A DNA stretch of 5,948 bases, taken from positions 1 through 5,948 of the forward strand of contig JAGVIO010000128.1 of NCBI GenBank assembly GCA_020056025.1. Reading direction: 5' to 3'. Under the pieces are notes generated by a model. It did no database searches. It worked only from the letters and a program-made list of their open reading frames with translations, and had not been told where the DNA came from. Origin of the DNA: an archaeon. Lineage in GTDB: Archaea; Nanobdellota; Nanobdellia; Woesearchaeales; WJKL01. The position numbers and the translations under genes are program-made. This document shows positions 5,086 to 5,948 of the stretch, one piece after another (the stretch's first letter is position 1; each line of letters opens with the position of its first letter).

Positions 5086-5742
5086 ATGATAAGAATAATA
5101 TTTTTTGATTTTGACCTGACTCTTGTTGATTCAAGGCCAGGTGCTAAAGCAACGTATAAATCTTTATGGAGGCTTGCTGGCATGAAGAAATCTGCAAAAG
5201 GGTTTCAGCAGTATGTCGGCTCAAGATTTTCTTTGATGGTGAACCATATCAATGAAGTATCTGGTGTTTCAAAGAAGACAATTGTGATGACTTATCAAAG
5301 AGGGTATGACCGATATATTCCGAAAATGAGATTCTACGGCAAAGAACTGCTAAAGAAATTAGCTATGCATCCTGAGATAAAGATGATTATTCTTTCGAAT
5401 AACCGCAAAGAGTCTGTCAAAAGAGCATGCGCATATTTTAAAATCAAATATGACATGCTTATCACTGATGACGATATGGCTGCAAATGAGACAAAAGCAA
5501 GCGCAATCTCAAGGACACTCCGAAAACTTGGATTGAAGAAAAATGAAGCTCTGTATGTAGGAGACCATATAAATGACATCAAATTGGCGCATAAGGCAGG
5601 GATAAAGTCTGTTGTTGTGCCTACAGGTGTTTTTTCAAAACTTTATCTGAAGAGAAAGCATCCTGATTTTGTTGTGAACAAGCTTTTAGACATTGAGAAG
5701 ATAATAATAAAGCAAAAACCAGTCAAGCTTGAGGTTTATTAG
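5086..5742 (+). CDS. HAD-superfamily phosphatase
   Basis: This 218-residue protein has the four HAD motifs: DFDLTLVDS (8-16) with nucleophile D8 and acid/base D10; S104 in ILSNN; K137 in ETKASAIS; and GDHINDIKLA (159-168) with metal-binding D160 and D164. A helical cap lies at about 17-85, as in phosphoglycolate phosphatase and pyrophosphatase PpaX-like enzymes. Such proteins remove phosphate from small metabolites in the cytosol; the substrate is not predictable here. The tail (about 195-218) is lysine/isoleucine-rich and of unknown purpose. Only a weak GATGAT precedes the ATG, so coupling to the Nudix gene 12 bases upstream is likely. The next gene starts one base after its stop. Together with the Nudix gene it suggests removal or recycling of phosphorylated metabolites. 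Confidence 0.92.
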   Translation: MIRIIFFDFDLTLVDSRPGAKATYKSLWRLAGMKKSAKGFQQYVGSRFSLMVNHINEVSGVSKKTIVMTYQRGYDRYIPKMRFYGKELLKKLAMHPEIKMIILSNNRKESVKRACAYFKIKYDMLITDDDMAANETKASAISRTLRKLGLKKNEALYVGDHINDIKLAHKAGIKSVVVPTGVFSKLYLKRKHPDFVVNKLLDIEKIIIKQKPVKLEVY

Positions 5743-5743
5743 G

Positions 5744-5948
5744 ATGGCGAAGGAAAAAGTTCAAGTTGCTTGGAACAAAACCCCTAAAGAAACTGAAAAT
5801 AAAGTTATTGAAATGTATAATCAAGGACTTTCTTCTTCTAAAATTGCTTCAGTGTTGGACATCAAACATCATTCTACAATCTTAAGAATACTCAAAAGGA
5901 ATAATATTCCTATTAGACATGAAGCATATAAAAGAACACAAGAACATA
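5744..5948 (+). CDS. Helix-turn-helix protein, possibly an endonuclease (partial)
   Basis: The frame opens at ATG 5744, one base after the HAD stop, with GAGGT (5731-5735) eight bases upstream, and leaves the window after 68 codons. Residues about 18-53 form a resolvase/Hin-like helix-turn-helix: a helix (NKVIEMYNQG), then LSSSKIASVLDI as the turn pair, then HHSTILRILKRNNI as the recognition helix. The N-terminal VAWNKT resembles the 'WNKG' lead-in often seen in HNH or homing-type endonucleases with such DNA-binding modules. Only the DNA-binding part is visible, so the catalytic domain is unknown. GC is about 29% and codons are strongly A/T-ending (TCT, GTT, AAT, CTT), unlike the genes before it, which suggests recent transfer or a mobile gene. 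A simple transcription regulator is the main alternative. Confidence 0.78.
   Translation, partial: MAKEKVQVAWNKTPKETENKVIEMYNQGLSSSKIASVLDIKHHSTILRILKRNNIPIRHEAYKRTQEH

Overview
The window looks like chromosomal DNA of an archaeon, probably of a small-genome DPANN-type lineage. I base this on sequence style, not on a marker gene. Archaeal BRE/TATA-type promoters (for example 589-604) lie where transcription should start. Arginine is written almost only as AGA/AGG and ATA is common. Genes are tightly packed with strong GGAGG-type ribosome sites. The chaperone genes are of bacterial ancestry: DnaK lacks the N-terminal insert found in Gram-negative DnaK, as Gram-positive and archaeal copies do.

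Layout: (1) 1-94 is the AT-rich 3' end of an unidentified plus-strand gene. (2) 95-331 has no secure gene. It holds an 11-bp long-range inverted repeat and, on the minus strand, two overlapping coding-looking frames that may be a frameshifted gene remnant. (3) 332-526 is a 64-residue orphan gene with a strong ribosome site. (4) 527-671 is a leader with one hairpin, a good archaeal promoter and a second hairpin just before grpE. (5) 672-4218 is a five-gene unit: grpE, a 55-residue orphan gene (1277-1444), a YkgJ-type cysteine-cluster protein, a DUF3467 protein and dnaK. (6) 4219-4265 combines a hairpin/T-tract terminator with a second promoter-like element. (7) 4266-5742 holds an unknown 124-residue protein, a Nudix hydrolase and a HAD phosphatase. 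(8) 5744 to the end is the start of an AT-rich helix-turn-helix gene, cut by the window edge.

GrpE and DnaK form the core of an Hsp70 folding machine: GrpE exchanges nucleotide on DnaK. The J-domain partner DnaJ is not in the window. What stands out is three small non-chaperone genes placed between grpE and dnaK with overlapping or near-overlapping ends, so they are probably co-transcribed with the chaperones. The downstream Nudix and HAD enzymes suggest a nucleotide or phosphate-ester clean-up function, but no direct link to the chaperones is visible.

I see no tRNA, rRNA, CRISPR array, insertion sequence or replication origin.
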